A stretch of DNA of 64,000 nt from Ceratobasidium sp. AG-K (lineage: Eukaryota > Basidiomycota > Agaricomycetes > Cantharellales > Ceratobasidiaceae), in the NCBI GenBank assembly GCA_037039685.1, contig JAWNGF010000014.1, forward strand, positions 620,001-684,000. Reading direction: 5' to 3'. Both the position numbers and the translations under genes were made by a program. Below, one piece after another: positions 1-12,273 of the stretch (position 1 is its first letter; every line of letters begins with the position of its first letter). The notes beneath the pieces were generated by a model. It ran no database searches. It was not told the DNA's origin and saw only the letters and a program-made list of their open reading frames with translations.

Positions 1-594
1 TGGGCGAGCTGCGCTTGTTGTTTTCCAAGGTCCGTCAAGAGTGCGTCGGCTGAAGGTCAAAGAGCTAAGTCACGCGATACCAGATGAAACTTGTAACACT
101 CACGGCCCCAGGTCATATTCCCATCCCCATTCAGTTTGGACCAGTAGTCATCCCAACTCGCGGTGCCATAGAACGACTCGGCGAGGTTATCTAAATAACC
201 ATATGAGTAATTATTGGCAATCTACAGACCAAGTCGGACATACGCCATCCCTGTCCGTGTCTTCCGAACCAACACACAGCGTACTTGACGCCCTTGGGAG
301 CACCCTTTTGTAGCTTGTTGATGCTACTCTTGAAATCTGACCAATAGGTGGCTGACGTGTTGGCTTTGAGTCCAAAGGCAGGGGGATTCGGGCCGACTTT
401 TGCTGGGTCAGTGCTAGCATCAGTTTGGATGAAATATCCTGGTACAACCTGCAATAGACATGTAAGGAAAAGCAATGACCGCAGCCCATATTAGTGCTGA
501 CCTCGTAAGTGAATGTCTTGGGGGATGTGGAAACCGAGACAGACATCGCGCAAGCGCTAGCGGCTACACTCAAAAACGTAAGAAACGACACCAT
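1..594 (-). CDS. Secreted histidine phosphatase (phosphoglycerate mutase-like), partial, copy HP1
   Basis: The ATG at 592-594 opens a signal peptide (MVSFLTFLSVAASACA). An intron near 445-497 follows, then an exon with GYFIQTD and the catalytic CWFGRHGQGW block (RHG motif, phosphohistidine site). After a second intron the reading continues (ADALLTDLGKQQAQLA) to the left edge, so the C-terminal half, including the second catalytic His, lies outside the window. The histidine-phosphatase fold is established for the RHG motif; the substrate cannot be told. A paralogue, HP2, lies at 10.6 kb on the other strand and aligns residue for residue through exon 2. The intron-1 donor is GTCAGC, weak but paired with a good acceptor. 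The signal peptide suggests an extracellular or vacuolar enzyme. Confidence 0.8.
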
Positions 595-976
595 CGCAGG
601 TAGAGGTGGAAGAAGATACAGACACTTGCGCTCGAACTGCTAAATATCCCAGTATTGTCTGGTCAAATTCCAAGCTGTCTTCCCAGTGTCCGCATGGACG
701 TCAAAGCAAGGCATTCTTCGATCACGTGTCTAAGCCAGAACTCTTCCCACAACCAATCCTCGGCGTTTATCCAAGCACGTGTACCAGCTGGGTAATTATT
801 AAACGCTCTTCGACTGGGGAGCCAAGTGCTTCCAAGGGGAATCAGAACATAGAAGGATCATCAAATGTAAAGTTGAAGTCGTGTTCATGGAATTAATACC
901 AATACAGTACAATTTTGGGTAAAATCTCATAACAAGCTACATGTTCAACCTGAAAAGCATGGATCAACTCGATGCT

Positions 977-3630
977 TCAGAAGTCAATCAACTGGATTCG
1001 CTCACCAAAATGACTCTGCGCGTTATGCCACACACTACTCAACAGGAACGCCTCGCTCAACAATAGCTCTATTTCATGATCTGTCCAGTCCTGAGTCGGA
1101 AGCGACTGGAGGAACATGATGATTCCCTACAGCCCAAGTAAACAAATGTTGTTTAGAGTGTATAGGAAGTAAACAAACCTGAAAATCCATTGCCTTCAAT
1201 TTGTCCGACCACTTGACAAGAAACGCGGAGCAGACGTATAAATGAAATTGGGAGAATGAATCTGTCCCCTCCGCCTAGAATGCCAAAATGTCAAACCTTG
1301 ACGGAAACCGGGGATACAATGACTCACAAGATACGTATCCCACATTCGAATCGTATTCTTCACACTCAACTCACGCATGAGCAAGCAATTCATCCACCTA
1401 AACGCGAATTGCATAAACTCGACGCTTTGGGACTCGAGGTGCGCAGCAAGGGGGGCTTCACAGCTGTTCTATCAGATTCCGACCCAGAGCAGCTCGAGTA
1501 AGCGACTCACCATCTATCCGCTTAACAAGCTCCGCCATTCGTTTAACACTTCGGTGTATCCCAGGTTGTTGTGAAATGTAATTATCCTGGATTCCGTCTA
1601 GCAATCTCGACAAGCACCAAAACGAGTCCGCCTCGATGGCGTTGAGGATATGTTCGGGCAAACATCCAGGATCGTAGGTTTCGGGGTCCGCATCTGCCAC
1701 CACCGAATCAATTAGATGATCCAACGAGGGTGAGAAGGCGCACCTATATAGGCCGACAAGAATATTTGGTAGAAAGGCGTAACCAGATCGTTTATACCCT
1801 GCACGTATCCACTCGCCGGGTGTCGTATCGCCCAGACGTATAATATGCGCTCAAGGCTCTGCGCCACTGTCAGCGTACTTCAAACGAGGCGGTCTAAAAA
1901 CTCACTTGATGCGTTCCAGCTTCCATCCAGAGCCTAACACCAGGCCTCGTTCTTGGAACATCAATCTTAATCTGATGCCAGATCTGTTGGTCTAATCCCT
2001 CCCGGCCGCGAGCAAACGTAAGCCTGCACACCAAAATCATCAAAACACAGCTCGAGAAGGACCGGAATAAACCTACTTGACGAGTCGATTATACTCATCA
2101 CGTTTTCGTTGAAGAGTTTGTAACCGAGCAGACGAAGGGAGAGGCATATACCCCAACAACAACGGCCAAACCATAGCCCTCAGATGGGGTGGAACACCCG
2201 ACCACGCAAGTTTCTTCAACTCGGCTACCCCATTATTAGTAAATCGGACTTCTCAATAGGACTAACAGACTTACTCATATTGATATCCTCCCTCAAGAGA
2301 CATTCAACAAACTGCGTATGCCTCCGGTTCGTCCGTACGCTCCTGCCACGAGCGAGCCCCGCTCCAGTTCCTGCTGCGCCTCCTGCCGCTGATGGTTCAC
2401 GCGAGTGACTGGACACGGTCCGTTCTCGAGACCCGCCAAAAGATGACATTCGTTTTGCAGGCCGTTCGGGCGATTTGATCTGTGAGATTGATTGCGTACT
2501 CGGTGTTCGCGAAGGTGGCTTGGTGTTGTATCCTGAGGCGTGACCATAAGGATCTGCACGTCGAAGCACGCTAAAGGGATCTGGAGATTTCCAATAAATG
2601 ATAGTCAGAAGAGTTGGCTGTGCTACTCACCAGCTACAACTACGTCCGCGTCATCTCTTATCGCCTCTACGCCAGCTTTCTCCCGAGGAGTCGCGTCTTC
2701 GTCCTCAACATCTTCAACGTCCAATTTGTCCCTGCCCGCACTCGCCCGTTTGCCCTTGCCAATCTCATCATCGCTGCCCGAACCCCGCGCCCTTGCAAAC
2801 TCCAGGACATCTCCCCTCCCTCTGCCCGCCTCATCTTTTATCCTGATGGTATCGCCCACATCCACATCAAAGTCGCCAACCACCATCGCCTCACCATCGC
2901 TCTCGTCCGAATCCGGCGCATCTGGCACCATCCCTCCAAAATCAACCGACCCGGTGGCGGACATTTGCCATTTCCTGTACCCTTCCTTCTCCCTCTCCGC
3001 AACCTCGTCGTCCTCGCGCTTGGGTTTCCTTCGCCCTGTGATAAATGTCCAGCCCTTGCCTTTCCCGGGTGGGCTCGACACTTCTACGCTCTCCCTTCGT
3101 CCTTCTTCTTCTTCGGGCGGTTGAGACGGGAACGAGCTTGGTGACGGGACCTGGACATGCGTATACGAAAAGCTCAATTCGGCGTTGGACGAGTTCGAGT
3201 TGGGCGTGCCGGATCCAACGCTTAGGTTCGGATCGGCGGATGGGCCTGCAGGTTTGCGTGCAACACCAGATGCGGCCCTGATCATGTTGAGCGGAGTGGG
3301 TCCGGTGGGTTGTCTAAACGGAATCGGGGCTGGTGTAACATTACTCGAGGGAGTTGCGGGAGGGTTTGGAGCAAGGTGAGAGTGGCCAGTAGAAGGAGCG
3401 GTGGTTTTAGAGGGTGTGGTATTAAATAAGCTCAATGAGCCCATACGAGGAGGGGTGGGAGGCGCCTGGGAAGCTGGTTTCCGTGGAGGGGCAAGTGGTT
3501 TGTCGTCATCCGAGCCCGAGTCCCACGCGTCGTCTTCTGCCCAGTCGTTATTGGATTGGGCTGCGGTGATGATTGAAAAGTGGGATGAGGGGCGGAGTCC
3601 CATGTGGGGTCTAGCTGGAGGTGCAGTCAT
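977..3630 (-). CDS. GYP1: Gyp1/TBC1D22-type Rab GTPase-activating protein (TBC domain)
   Basis: The ATG at 3630 starts a long Ser/Pro/Asp-rich, probably disordered N-terminal exon (2623-3630). A further low-complexity exon (about 2290-2575) leads to the TBC domain, split over several exons between about 2200 and 977. Landmarks in order are LAWSGVPPHLRAMVWPLLLG (about 2200), the IxxDxxR arginine-finger motif as IKIDVPRT (about 1960), the YxQ glutamine finger in ASGYVQGINDLVTPF (about 1810), EADSFWCLSRLLDGIQDNYI, and FAFRWMNCLLMREL. The stop is at 977-979. Both catalytic fingers are present, so an active GAP is likely. In yeast, Gyp1 stimulates GTP hydrolysis by Ypt1/Rab1-class Rabs at the Golgi; the same role here is inference. 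The N-terminal extension is longer than in yeast Gyp1. Exon limits are approximate. Confidence 0.9.
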
Positions 3631-5010
3631 GCTAGTGGTATTAAGGTTCGGCGGTCTTCAAGGCCGAGATGTAAAGTGTAACGTTTATGATCGAAGCAGT
3701 GAGATCACAAGATAGTTCCCAGGCGAAACAAAAAGACACGGTTCCCTGAAATCCTAGACAGGTCAGCAAGCGCACAACGTGGCAGTTGACGTCCATACCA
3801 ATCAGGATTAATACTCAATAATTTTGCAAGTGAATACAAGGGTGTCTTGTGACGTATAAATCTGGACACATAATCCCCTTATAAGCGTCACGGTCGTCAG
3901 AAAAGCTGATATCATACCTTTACAAGAAAAGTCTAGAAACACAATTCCTATCGACACAAGTAGGAAAAGCAAGAAGAGACGGGTTCAAAGCGTGTAAAAT
4001 GAAGTCGATTATTCCAGATTTTGTTGACGATCAAGTGGCTTATTGCCTGGGCTGTATTCGACCTAAAATATTTGTGGTGTCGTATGCTCGGTCTGAGTGG
4101 ACAGTTGACACAACGAGGTCGTAGAACGTAGCCGGAGGCTATCAAGATTCCAATTCAGGATCCCTCCTTCGTTCAGACGAGGAATCACGTGATCAGGAGC
4201 CACGCTTGTTATGGTGCCCTTCCCCACAGCCAAGACAATTCGCTTGAAGGTTTTGATCTGCTATTGGATATATTTTTATTGCCAGTCTATAAATATAAGC
4301 TATTGTGGGATAATTTCCCCATTTCGAAGCCACACTTGACTTGGCTATAGAGTTGACGCTGGATCGACCGACCTGGACAAATTACATACTGACCGAGCGC
4401 TGTGAACCCGGACGATCCAGTTGACCAGTCCAGATCCGGTTCCACCGGTATATCTTATTCAGGGCTTGTCACTCAACATGTTGGCTGGAGCAATCATATA
4501 GCCAACCAAGTCACATTTGCCCTCTCTTTCCGCCCTTGCGCCTGATATTGCATTCTTCAGTACGAACGAACGACGGGAAGGGAATGTATTCGCATACTGC
4601 ATATTGCATATCTCACAAAGACTATGTTTCTACTGACCAAACTAGATTCTCTGGAGATCAGTTCGTAACTTGTATATTGCGAAGCTAGTCCCAAGCGTTA
4701 TATCCGGCCTCGGTCGGGGTTGGATTCGATCTTATGCAAAGAAGATTTTAGTGTGTGACATTCCATCAACCTGCTGTATATAGCTTCATCTGATATCCTC
4801 GATATATGGGCATATTCTATTATTGTCGTAACACTTTTCTTCGTGGCAGATCTCTACCTGAACTAACCACATACATTCCACTTTGCAACCTTGGTATATA
4901 GTGGACTGTCAAACGAGTGAGCATTGAACCCGTCGAACATATTGACAGACTCGACTGACCTAGATTCTACGAATTACTCAATTACTTTCTTCGTCATCCT
5001 CAGAGTCGCT
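3631..5010. other. Intergenic, 1.4 kb
   Basis: This is the 5' side of the Gyp1-like gene and the 3' side of the first DUF6535 gene. No ORF here has a recognisable domain or consistent splicing. It carries one TCACGTGA palindrome near 4185, a motif that recurs next to several genes in this window. Confidence 0.5.
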
Positions 5011-8000
5011 CTAAGGTACTGGGCCAGAATAGAGAACTACAGGCCAGTCTGGTGTAGTCGATCTCTCACTCGCTGGCACCCTAGGAGGTCCAATATCGCT
5101 AATTGATGACCTGGAGCTCAGGGGAGCTGGTAAACCTAAGGGTGAGCTGGGTGAAACAGGGGATGCAGGCAAAGAAGACGAAGTGGATGAAATGGAGGCC
5201 GATGGGGAAGGGATGATAGGGACAGCTAGTGTATGCACCGGACCCGAGCTACGGACCGCCGTTACAGTAGTACTATCATTATTGCTTGGCTTGGGTTGCT
5301 GTTCTTCCTCTCGTGGGTATATCATCGCCGATGAGTACTGGGGAAATTCGGTGCGCATATCCAAAAGTCTTTGCGTCAAGACTTTCTTCACTTCTTTCAA
5401 TCGGGTTAGTGGGTTACACCACTCCTCGGAACGGAACAAACTATCGAGTAGATATCCGTATGAGGCCCTAAGCTGGTCTGGAGCATCTAATAGAAGCTTT
5501 ATAAAGAGGCATACTTGCGCTGTAGCGAAGACCTTCACTCGCATGCTATTTGACAGGAGCGCGTTTGCGAGCAGAGTTGAGATGCCTCTACCTCCTGCCA
5601 GGGCCTCCAAGTGGTCGGAAAGGTTAGGGGGAGGGAAGGATGTCAAGAGTTGCTCTCCTATAATCTCCCCCCAGAGTGATGAAGGCCGACATAGAGCCTC
5701 CCAGAGGAACTCGTAAATCTGTGGGGAAGGGGGACCGATCGCCCGATTGTAGGTACAACGGAGAGCATCCAGATATGCTACAACAGATGCTTGACTCGAC
5801 AGGATAGAATCGAGGCGTTTTGAATTCGATACAACTTCCGTGATAAGTTCCATAACGTGCCGCCCAAGGTGAAAAGTTGGGGGGAAAGTGTGAAGCACGG
5901 CTTTCTTCTTCCGACTCGTCCACGTCGGCTTAAACTCCGTGTAGATCGCCGCGAATTCCCTGTCAGTCAAGCCATACTCAGTCGAGCGAGAAAGTAACAC
6001 CGTAAGCGCGAGGTTGTTCATGGCTTTGTAGGGAATCTGTTTTGCGTGCCCAAGCAGGGGTACGTAGTATGTTATAAATTCGATAGCTCGTTCCGTCCGC
6101 GTTATAGAGCTCCGTGGAACGGGATCCGTATGGCTAGGATAATCTTCACGGGCAATCATGAATGCAGCAAGCAAAAGTTCGAGTATTGGGCTGCTTAATC
6201 CGGCGTGCAACAAGCGCATCACAAAAGATGCGATGGTGAGCGAATCGAGATGGACAGCTGAGCAGGAGAGCAGTGTCATAGTCCCAATAACAAGTGATCG
6301 AAGCGCAGCGGGATGTAATAAGTGCGGGTTGTCACCGAATTCTTCTAGCAAGGAGACAGCAACGCTGAGTGCAGATAAAACATGACCTGTATTCGTCGAT
6401 CCCAGGTATTGAAGGCAGAAAGAGCTTGCCGTTCCTCCAACTCGGAGTGCCACAACGTTACTTTTTGTTGCTATAAAGTCTTCGCTAAGCCAGCGAGCAA
6501 TATTTCTACATGTATGCGGTAGTAATAGACTGCGGTTAGCTGGTGTAATACACGCTGGTGGACTTCTTAGGTGTGCGACCACTTACCGTGAGGTAATGAC
6601 TTGCAGCTCCCGTAGTTTAATCTTCAGATCGTTAACCTTGTTACCACCCTTCTCGCCAGAGGGTCCTTCATCGTACATTCTTACGAGCTCATCGGCCAAG
6701 GCCTCCTTCAATGTTCCTAAGCGCTGTGGTGGGTTACATAGTTCTTCGCACCGGAATAATTTGACTAAAAGGAGATTCCATCCGCCGTTGCGTTCGCGGG
6801 GCGTACATGAAATAAGCTCAAGGATCCTGTGCATCTGCTCAGTAGCGAGTATCCGCACTTGACGATCAGTCGAGTCAAGTGCGTTTGAAAGTAGGGGGAC
6901 AATCCCCCTATTTTCGATTAATGCCGCTAAGTCTGAGGAGAGATCAAATAAAGGGGTTTTGGCCATAAGCATGCCTCCTAGTGATAAGACTCGATCTGTT
7001 GGAACCCGGCACATGCTTTCCAAGGCGAAGACGTACACGAGTGGGGTCAAGGGTCCGACCCAGAAATTGTAGGTGAAACGCAAAGCTACCATATATGCTT
7101 CAATCAAGCCTCCCTTGGCGTACGAGTCTTCCTGCTGGTGAACTGCCAAAATCTTTCGAGTGATTAGGCCCCTGACGTATCGACATTGGTCGAATGATGT
7201 TGGGAATGTATGGATGATATGCGGATCGTCAACCCAGTCAATAATGACAGTCTTATATATCGGGCTTAAATCGCTGCCGACAAGTTTGTAGTCCTCTATG
7301 TTGAAAAGCAACTCTAACAACCCAAAGTTTTTCAGAGCTCCTGGTGAGACTTTGCCGAGGTTATCAAGTACATGAATAGGGGCATAGTGGGTAATTGCCT
7401 CGATGGCTCGCTCTGCACGAGCGGCGTCGCCTAGTGGATTAGGATGAATCCATCCAGGATAGTCGTTGCGAGCGAGTGAAAACGCCGTGAGGAGTATTCC
7501 AAGAATGTGGTCACCTGAACTCGGGGAAGCCGTTAAGAGACGAACTAGATATGGTGCAACGGCAGATGGGTCGGAATTGACGGCTGAGCATGCGAGAAGC
7601 ATGGCGGTGCCTATTACTAGTGATTGAAGACCAGCAGGGTGCAATAGGCGTTTGTCAATCCAGTGTTTCTCAAGCAAGTCCATGGCGGGGCCGAAATACT
7701 CGAGCACTTGGCTCTGTGAGCCATAACTCAACGACTCGAGAGAGTGAAACGCGGCTGCACTTCCAATCCGGAGTGCCAGAAGGTTGGTCTGTGTTGGTAT
7801 AAGTTCTTCAGTCGCAAGTAGGCTAGCAACAGTCCTGGAGAGATAAATGATTTTTATGTATGTCGCCAATGAGTATATGCGCCTCCATAAACTCAAGCGA
7901 GCAAAACCACGTACCTCTCTGTGACAACCTGCAGGTTCCGTATCTTTCTTGTAAGCTCGTTGACGTCATTATATTTTCCCTTCTCATGTACCTGGCTCTT

Positions 8001-9666
8001 GACTGGCGGCTGGAGCACGGCAAAAGCCCGCGCATACAGCTTGAAAACTACCTCATAATTTTTGGAGTAGTTGCTTCCCGCAGTCATTCGCTGACCAACC
8101 ATCTTATCCGCGTGGCATTCCTTGAGGGGTCCTAGTGGCAACTTTTCGTCGGCGCCAGCAATCGCCTGTAGAGCCGTGTCCACCGAGCGAGGGTCTTCAC
8201 ATTTTTCGATCAGCCAACGAAGGGCCTTGCTGCTAATCATGTCTTGCTCAAGATTGACCGTCACAGCTCCAGTGTCCCGACCGTTTGAAAATAGCGCATT
8301 ACGGAAGGACCTTATAAATCGAGAGGCTGCTGTGCTGTACGGGCATAACTGGTATACTAAGGGTAGAATAGTCGTGGCCGCATATGCTCCAATTGCTGTC
8401 AAAGTGACCACCAACACGGGTAATGCCACGCCAAAGTGCATGTCCCATAGATAGATGCAGAGGCCGGTGGCAAAAAGGACTAAGTCATATTCAGCGTCAA
8501 TTATGAATACAAAATATAGTAGATTTAGACCTTACGTAGCGCGAGGTGAATCAAGGAGGGGAGAAACATCAAAAGCTCTGGCATTTTCCATTGCTCAAGC
8601 GCATCCCATCGTTGCTGCCGCCGCTTCGCTTGTGAGCACGGGTGACCGGTGCGATTCGACATGAAAATATAGCACCACTCCTTGGCGAGCATAGCAATAA
8701 GAGAGACGGCCACGCTGATACTGAGAGAAAGAAACCATAAGACGTTGACGCAGACGTCCGATCTAGATGGTGAAAACTCCTCATTTACCGATACCGTTAG
8801 CTCGGATGCCGTGGAGCTTTGGCTATTGTTTACAATAGTAAGCAGTGCTTGCGAGATTACCGCCAGCGTCCTTGCTGACGCATCTACTGGATCTGCTTGC
8901 AGTTTCTTTGAGCTCTCCATCACGAACCTGCAGCGGAAGTTGGTTGAGGTCGGCGGAGTCACAGTCAGAATTACCATAACACGTACGTGGTAGATACCGC
9001 CGAGAACAATGCCGCCTATAGTGTCCATAAATTATTATAACCCAAGTTGGTAAGCTTTACTTACAAAGACTAAGAAAGCGATTGTAAGATTACATTTCAG
9101 ATAGGAAGGTATGAACTTACTTAGCATGACATCTAGGGACCTGTATGTAATCATTCAATCTGGCGTTCCGCATAACAAAGCAGAACCCTGACGCACTTGT
9201 TCCACTCCTCCACTTTCTCTGCGTCGAATCTATCCGCCTCCTTCACATAAGCTTTCCAGACTCGCGCCTCAGGTCCCAGCTCCGTGCCATATTCATCGAA
9301 CTCTCCTTGCACTACGCTAATGGGCTGCGCGGGATGAGTTACGGCGCCTTGACGTCCACGGTCTACCTACCTGACTAGAAGTGACCCTCGTTGTATGGAT
9401 ATGAGGCCCGGGAGGTTGTATGTTCTTTCCACCGGATTCTTTATTCTCGTCGACATGTGAAATAGATGTTGGTTTAGATGAGTTATTTGTGCCCTATAAT
9501 CATACTCGAAATTAGCACTCCTGTGCTTACGAGGTGACGGTGACTTCCTCACCGAATGTGCTTCGAGAGAGGGTGACTTATCATTCTGTACTGACTCGGT
9601 GCTGTCACTTGTAGCCCATTCTACCTTCTTCCTTGGCTGAGACTGGGACCTTGGAAGAATATTCAT
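5011..9666 (-). CDS. DUF6535 membrane protein with two HEAT-like modules, paralogue A
   Basis: The ATG at 9666 (MNILPRSQSQ) begins a polar N-terminus. Next comes the DUF6535 block: DEYGTELGPEARVWKAYVKEADRFDAEKVEEWN (9195-9310), then FAALFSAVSTTFVMESSKKL rebuilt across two introns near 8920-9070. RSDVCVNVLWFLSLSISVAVSLIAMLAKEW and the segments at 8390-8560 bring the total to about four predicted membrane helices. The soluble C-terminal part holds two homologous helical modules of about 400 residues (roughly 6583-7850 and 5011-6540), each containing LLHPA.L.SLVIGT..LL.C.AV. Each module boundary follows a V-N-(E/D)-L..K.R.LQV motif and an intron. The last 80 residues are Ser/Pro-rich. I infer one gene of about 1,350 residues; two genes is the alternative. 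DUF6535 is an uncharacterised basidiomycete domain, so no function is claimed. Confidence 0.75.
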
Positions 9667-10621
9667 TAAGTTGATTAGATACCACCACTAGAGTACAGCT
9701 AGGTGTGGCGAGCGTTAGCGGTGAAGGGGACGGTCGATCAAGGGCCAAACCCGAATCTATTTATTCATTCGTGGCTTCGGCCCCCGGTCTCCATTATATG
9801 CCCGAGCGCTTCCAGCTTTCGGGTCACACGTTCGCCGCTTAGGCGCTGGGGTCAGTTCCGTCAGTTCCGCGACTTCCGTCGAGAAACATCCGGAGGCATA
9901 TGCTACGTTCTCATCCCAACAAACAACATTCATACATTAAAAGTCCTTACAGCCGGCACTATGGCGATATCAAGAAATTCGCGGCCGGACTGAGGGAATG
10001 AAAATAGCATCAAGAACTTGTTCTAAAGAGCGCTATTTGAAGCTCCGCCTTTGTTGCACCACATAAGCGCTTATTTGAAGTCAGGCTGGCATGGCTAAAC
10101 CGGTACAAAGGAGAGCCAGGACTGGTTGGAGAATAGGAATACCCATTCCAAGCCCACAAGGGCCAATATCAGCGAGGCGAGTCAAGGGGTCGCTTGAAAA
10201 CTCAAACGCCATATATTGTAGTAAATTTAGAAGCAAGAAAGAATTGTCGGCTCTTAGTAAGAGTGCCATCCAATGGGCGTTCAGCGTTCAGCATCGAATA
10301 GCTGGCGACAAAACATGCGCACTGGACACCCCATCGGCGGTGTTCCCACCCTTCAGCCGGACCCATGCTGCGGCGGGCGGGCAGACTCTAACCGTAGCTG
10401 GATACGAGTCGTGGGGGTACTGGGTCAGGGCTTGAGATAAATCTAGCTAACCAAAGTATCCAACGCAACGATACCTTCTACTGTATGTTATTATTATCAA
10501 CAAGATAAAATTTACCGAGGGCCTCGATTGGGTCGAAATGTGACATACTGAGGACCAGATTGAGGTTGAGTTACCGGGAGCAGATCCTGCCACGCGGATC
10601 ACGTGAGAAGTCGCACCCACA
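9667..10621. other. Intergenic, divergent promoter region
   Basis: This 0.95-kb region lies between the starts of DUF6535 gene A (minus) and HP2 (plus), so it should carry both promoters. A TCACGTGA palindrome at about 10598-10605 sits roughly 20 nt before the HP2 start codon. No supported ORF was found. Confidence 0.5.
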
Positions 10622-11902
10622 ATGGCGCTTGCTCCCACACCCAAAGCATTTACTTTCAAGGTTCGGATTCATTGAAATTTATAAGTGGATTGTATTAAGA
10701 GTCTAGCCTAGGCACTCACAGGATATTTTCTTCACTCGGAAGCCGCCTCCGACGCCCCTACGATTGGTCCCAATCCTGCTGCTTTCGGTCTCATCGACGG
10801 CGACTCTCCAACATGCTGGACTGACTTCAAAACGAAGGTGTCGAAGCTTCAGGAAGTCGCTCCAACAGGCGTGAAGTACGCCGTTTGTTGGTTCGGGCGC
10901 CATGGACAAGGCTATCGTGAGTCTAGTCAACTCGGGAACGAGCGACCAAACCCATATATCTGGACACAGATAACGTAGCTGAGTCGAAATACGGTACGAA
11001 AGAGTGGGACGATTACTGGTCTCTCTTGAACGGAGATGATGAAATCACATGGGGCCGTGAGTTCCGTTAGCGTTCATCGCCGTACTTCAAGTCTAACTGC
11101 ACGCGCCATCCAGCCGACCCCGAGTTAACCAACCTGGGCAAGCTGCAAGCAAAGCAAGCGAGAGAGACATGGATGACTGAGTTAGCAAGACCAGACCCGG
11201 TTCCCTTGGTAAGTCTTACCCAAAAGTAGTCTTGTAACGTTTGATCATTATGATCATTACCAGCCGACCAAGCTATTTTCATCGCCTTTTTCTCGTGCAG
11301 CACTCACGTTGGATATCACCTTCTCTGGTATTCTCACTCACCTCGAAGAGGGTAAAGGCATACGACCATACATTATAGAGGTACACTGTCCCGCACGGCA
11401 CAAGCACCTTCTTCTCATCGATGACCAAACTGATACCGGCTGGCACCTCAGAACCTCCGAGAAATGAATGGTGTGCATACCTGCGACAAACGGAACGCTA
11501 AATCGGTCATCCAGTCCAACTATCCGGAATTTGATTTCGAGCCCGGATTCACTGAACAAGTACGTTCGAATCATTTCTGCGTGACTTGGACTCGAGTAGT
11601 TCATTGCGCAGGACGAACTATGGAGTCCCACTCACCGTGAAGCTAAACCTGAAATTGACCAACGATTTCATACGGCTCTGGAAGGCATATTCGGTACACT
11701 CCTATCTGGAGATGACACTTGTAAGTTTGTTTGTCCTTGCGAAATGGATGCTTTGAATTGAACGTTTTGGGTGGTAGACTTTTCGATTACGGCGCATAGT
11801 GGGCTTATTGAGGCCGCTCTGCGTGTGCTCGGACATAAGTGGTATGCTCTCCCCACCGGTGGCGTGATTCCAGTCGTTATTGAGGCGAGGGAGACTCAAT
11901 AA
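10622..11902 (+). CDS. Histidine phosphatase (phosphoglycerate mutase-like), copy HP2
   Basis: Six introns give one continuous reading. Exon 1 is MALAPTPKAFTFK (10622-10660). Exon 2 is ALTGYFLHSEAASDAP through CWFGRHGQGY (about 10727-10917). HNVAESKYGTKEWDDYWSLLNGDDEITWG follows, then PDPELTNLGKLQAKQARETW, then NLREMNGVHTCDKRNAKS, then DELWSPTHRE, and finally SITAHSGLIEAALRVLGH to the TAA at 11900-11902. Catalytic His1 (RHG), the ENLRE acid region and His2 (ITAHSG) are all present, so the copy looks intact. Unlike HP1 it has no signal peptide: an in-frame TGA lies just upstream of the ATG and the N-terminus is not hydrophobic. An intracellular location is inferred. The substrate is unknown. 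The intron-1 donor, GTTCGG, is weak. Confidence 0.8.
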
Positions 11903-12273
11903 TCTCGATTCCAGAGCTACTGCTACTATGCTCAAAAGAATAGTGTCGCTAAATTAATTAAACAACCAAATACGCTATAGATCCATGCGGTATGCCAATT
12001 GACAGCCCAGTGAACAACAAGGCATGCCCATTCGACGCGGTCACGTTCCAACCAATTTGAGATAAGCACAAGCTGATATTGGTAACCAATTAATCGCGAA
12101 GAGGTATCATGTACAAATGGTCAGAACCGGTCCACACACCAGGTCATACAACCGAGACTATGTATTCAAAGTCAACCCACAACCTCACATGACATCGTTT
12201 TTACCAAAGATATTTAACTCACCGACCTCTAATAACAGGGCCCCATTGGTATTGCAACATGACTCCCCCAACG
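11903..12273. other. Intergenic, convergent 3' region
   Basis: This 370-nt stretch lies between the stop of HP2 (plus) and the stop of DUF6535 gene B (minus). No gene or repeat was seen; it presumably holds both terminators. Confidence 0.5.

Noticed and set aside
41..313. Plus-strand ORF of 90 codons at the left end
   Set aside because: It is antisense to the HP1 exons, which carry the RHG motif and signal peptide; no motif of its own.
2540..3124. Long plus-strand ORFs rich in Ser/Pro opposite the Gyp1 N-terminal exon
   Set aside because: Composition shadows of the low-complexity Gyp1 exon; the minus-strand reading connects by splicing to a complete TBC domain.
10081..10435. Opposed ORFs at 10.1-10.4 kb (hydrophobic 62-codon minus-strand ORF, 114-codon plus-strand ORF)
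   Set aside because: Considered as a DUF6535 fragment or leader exon of HP2, but no residue pattern matches either family.
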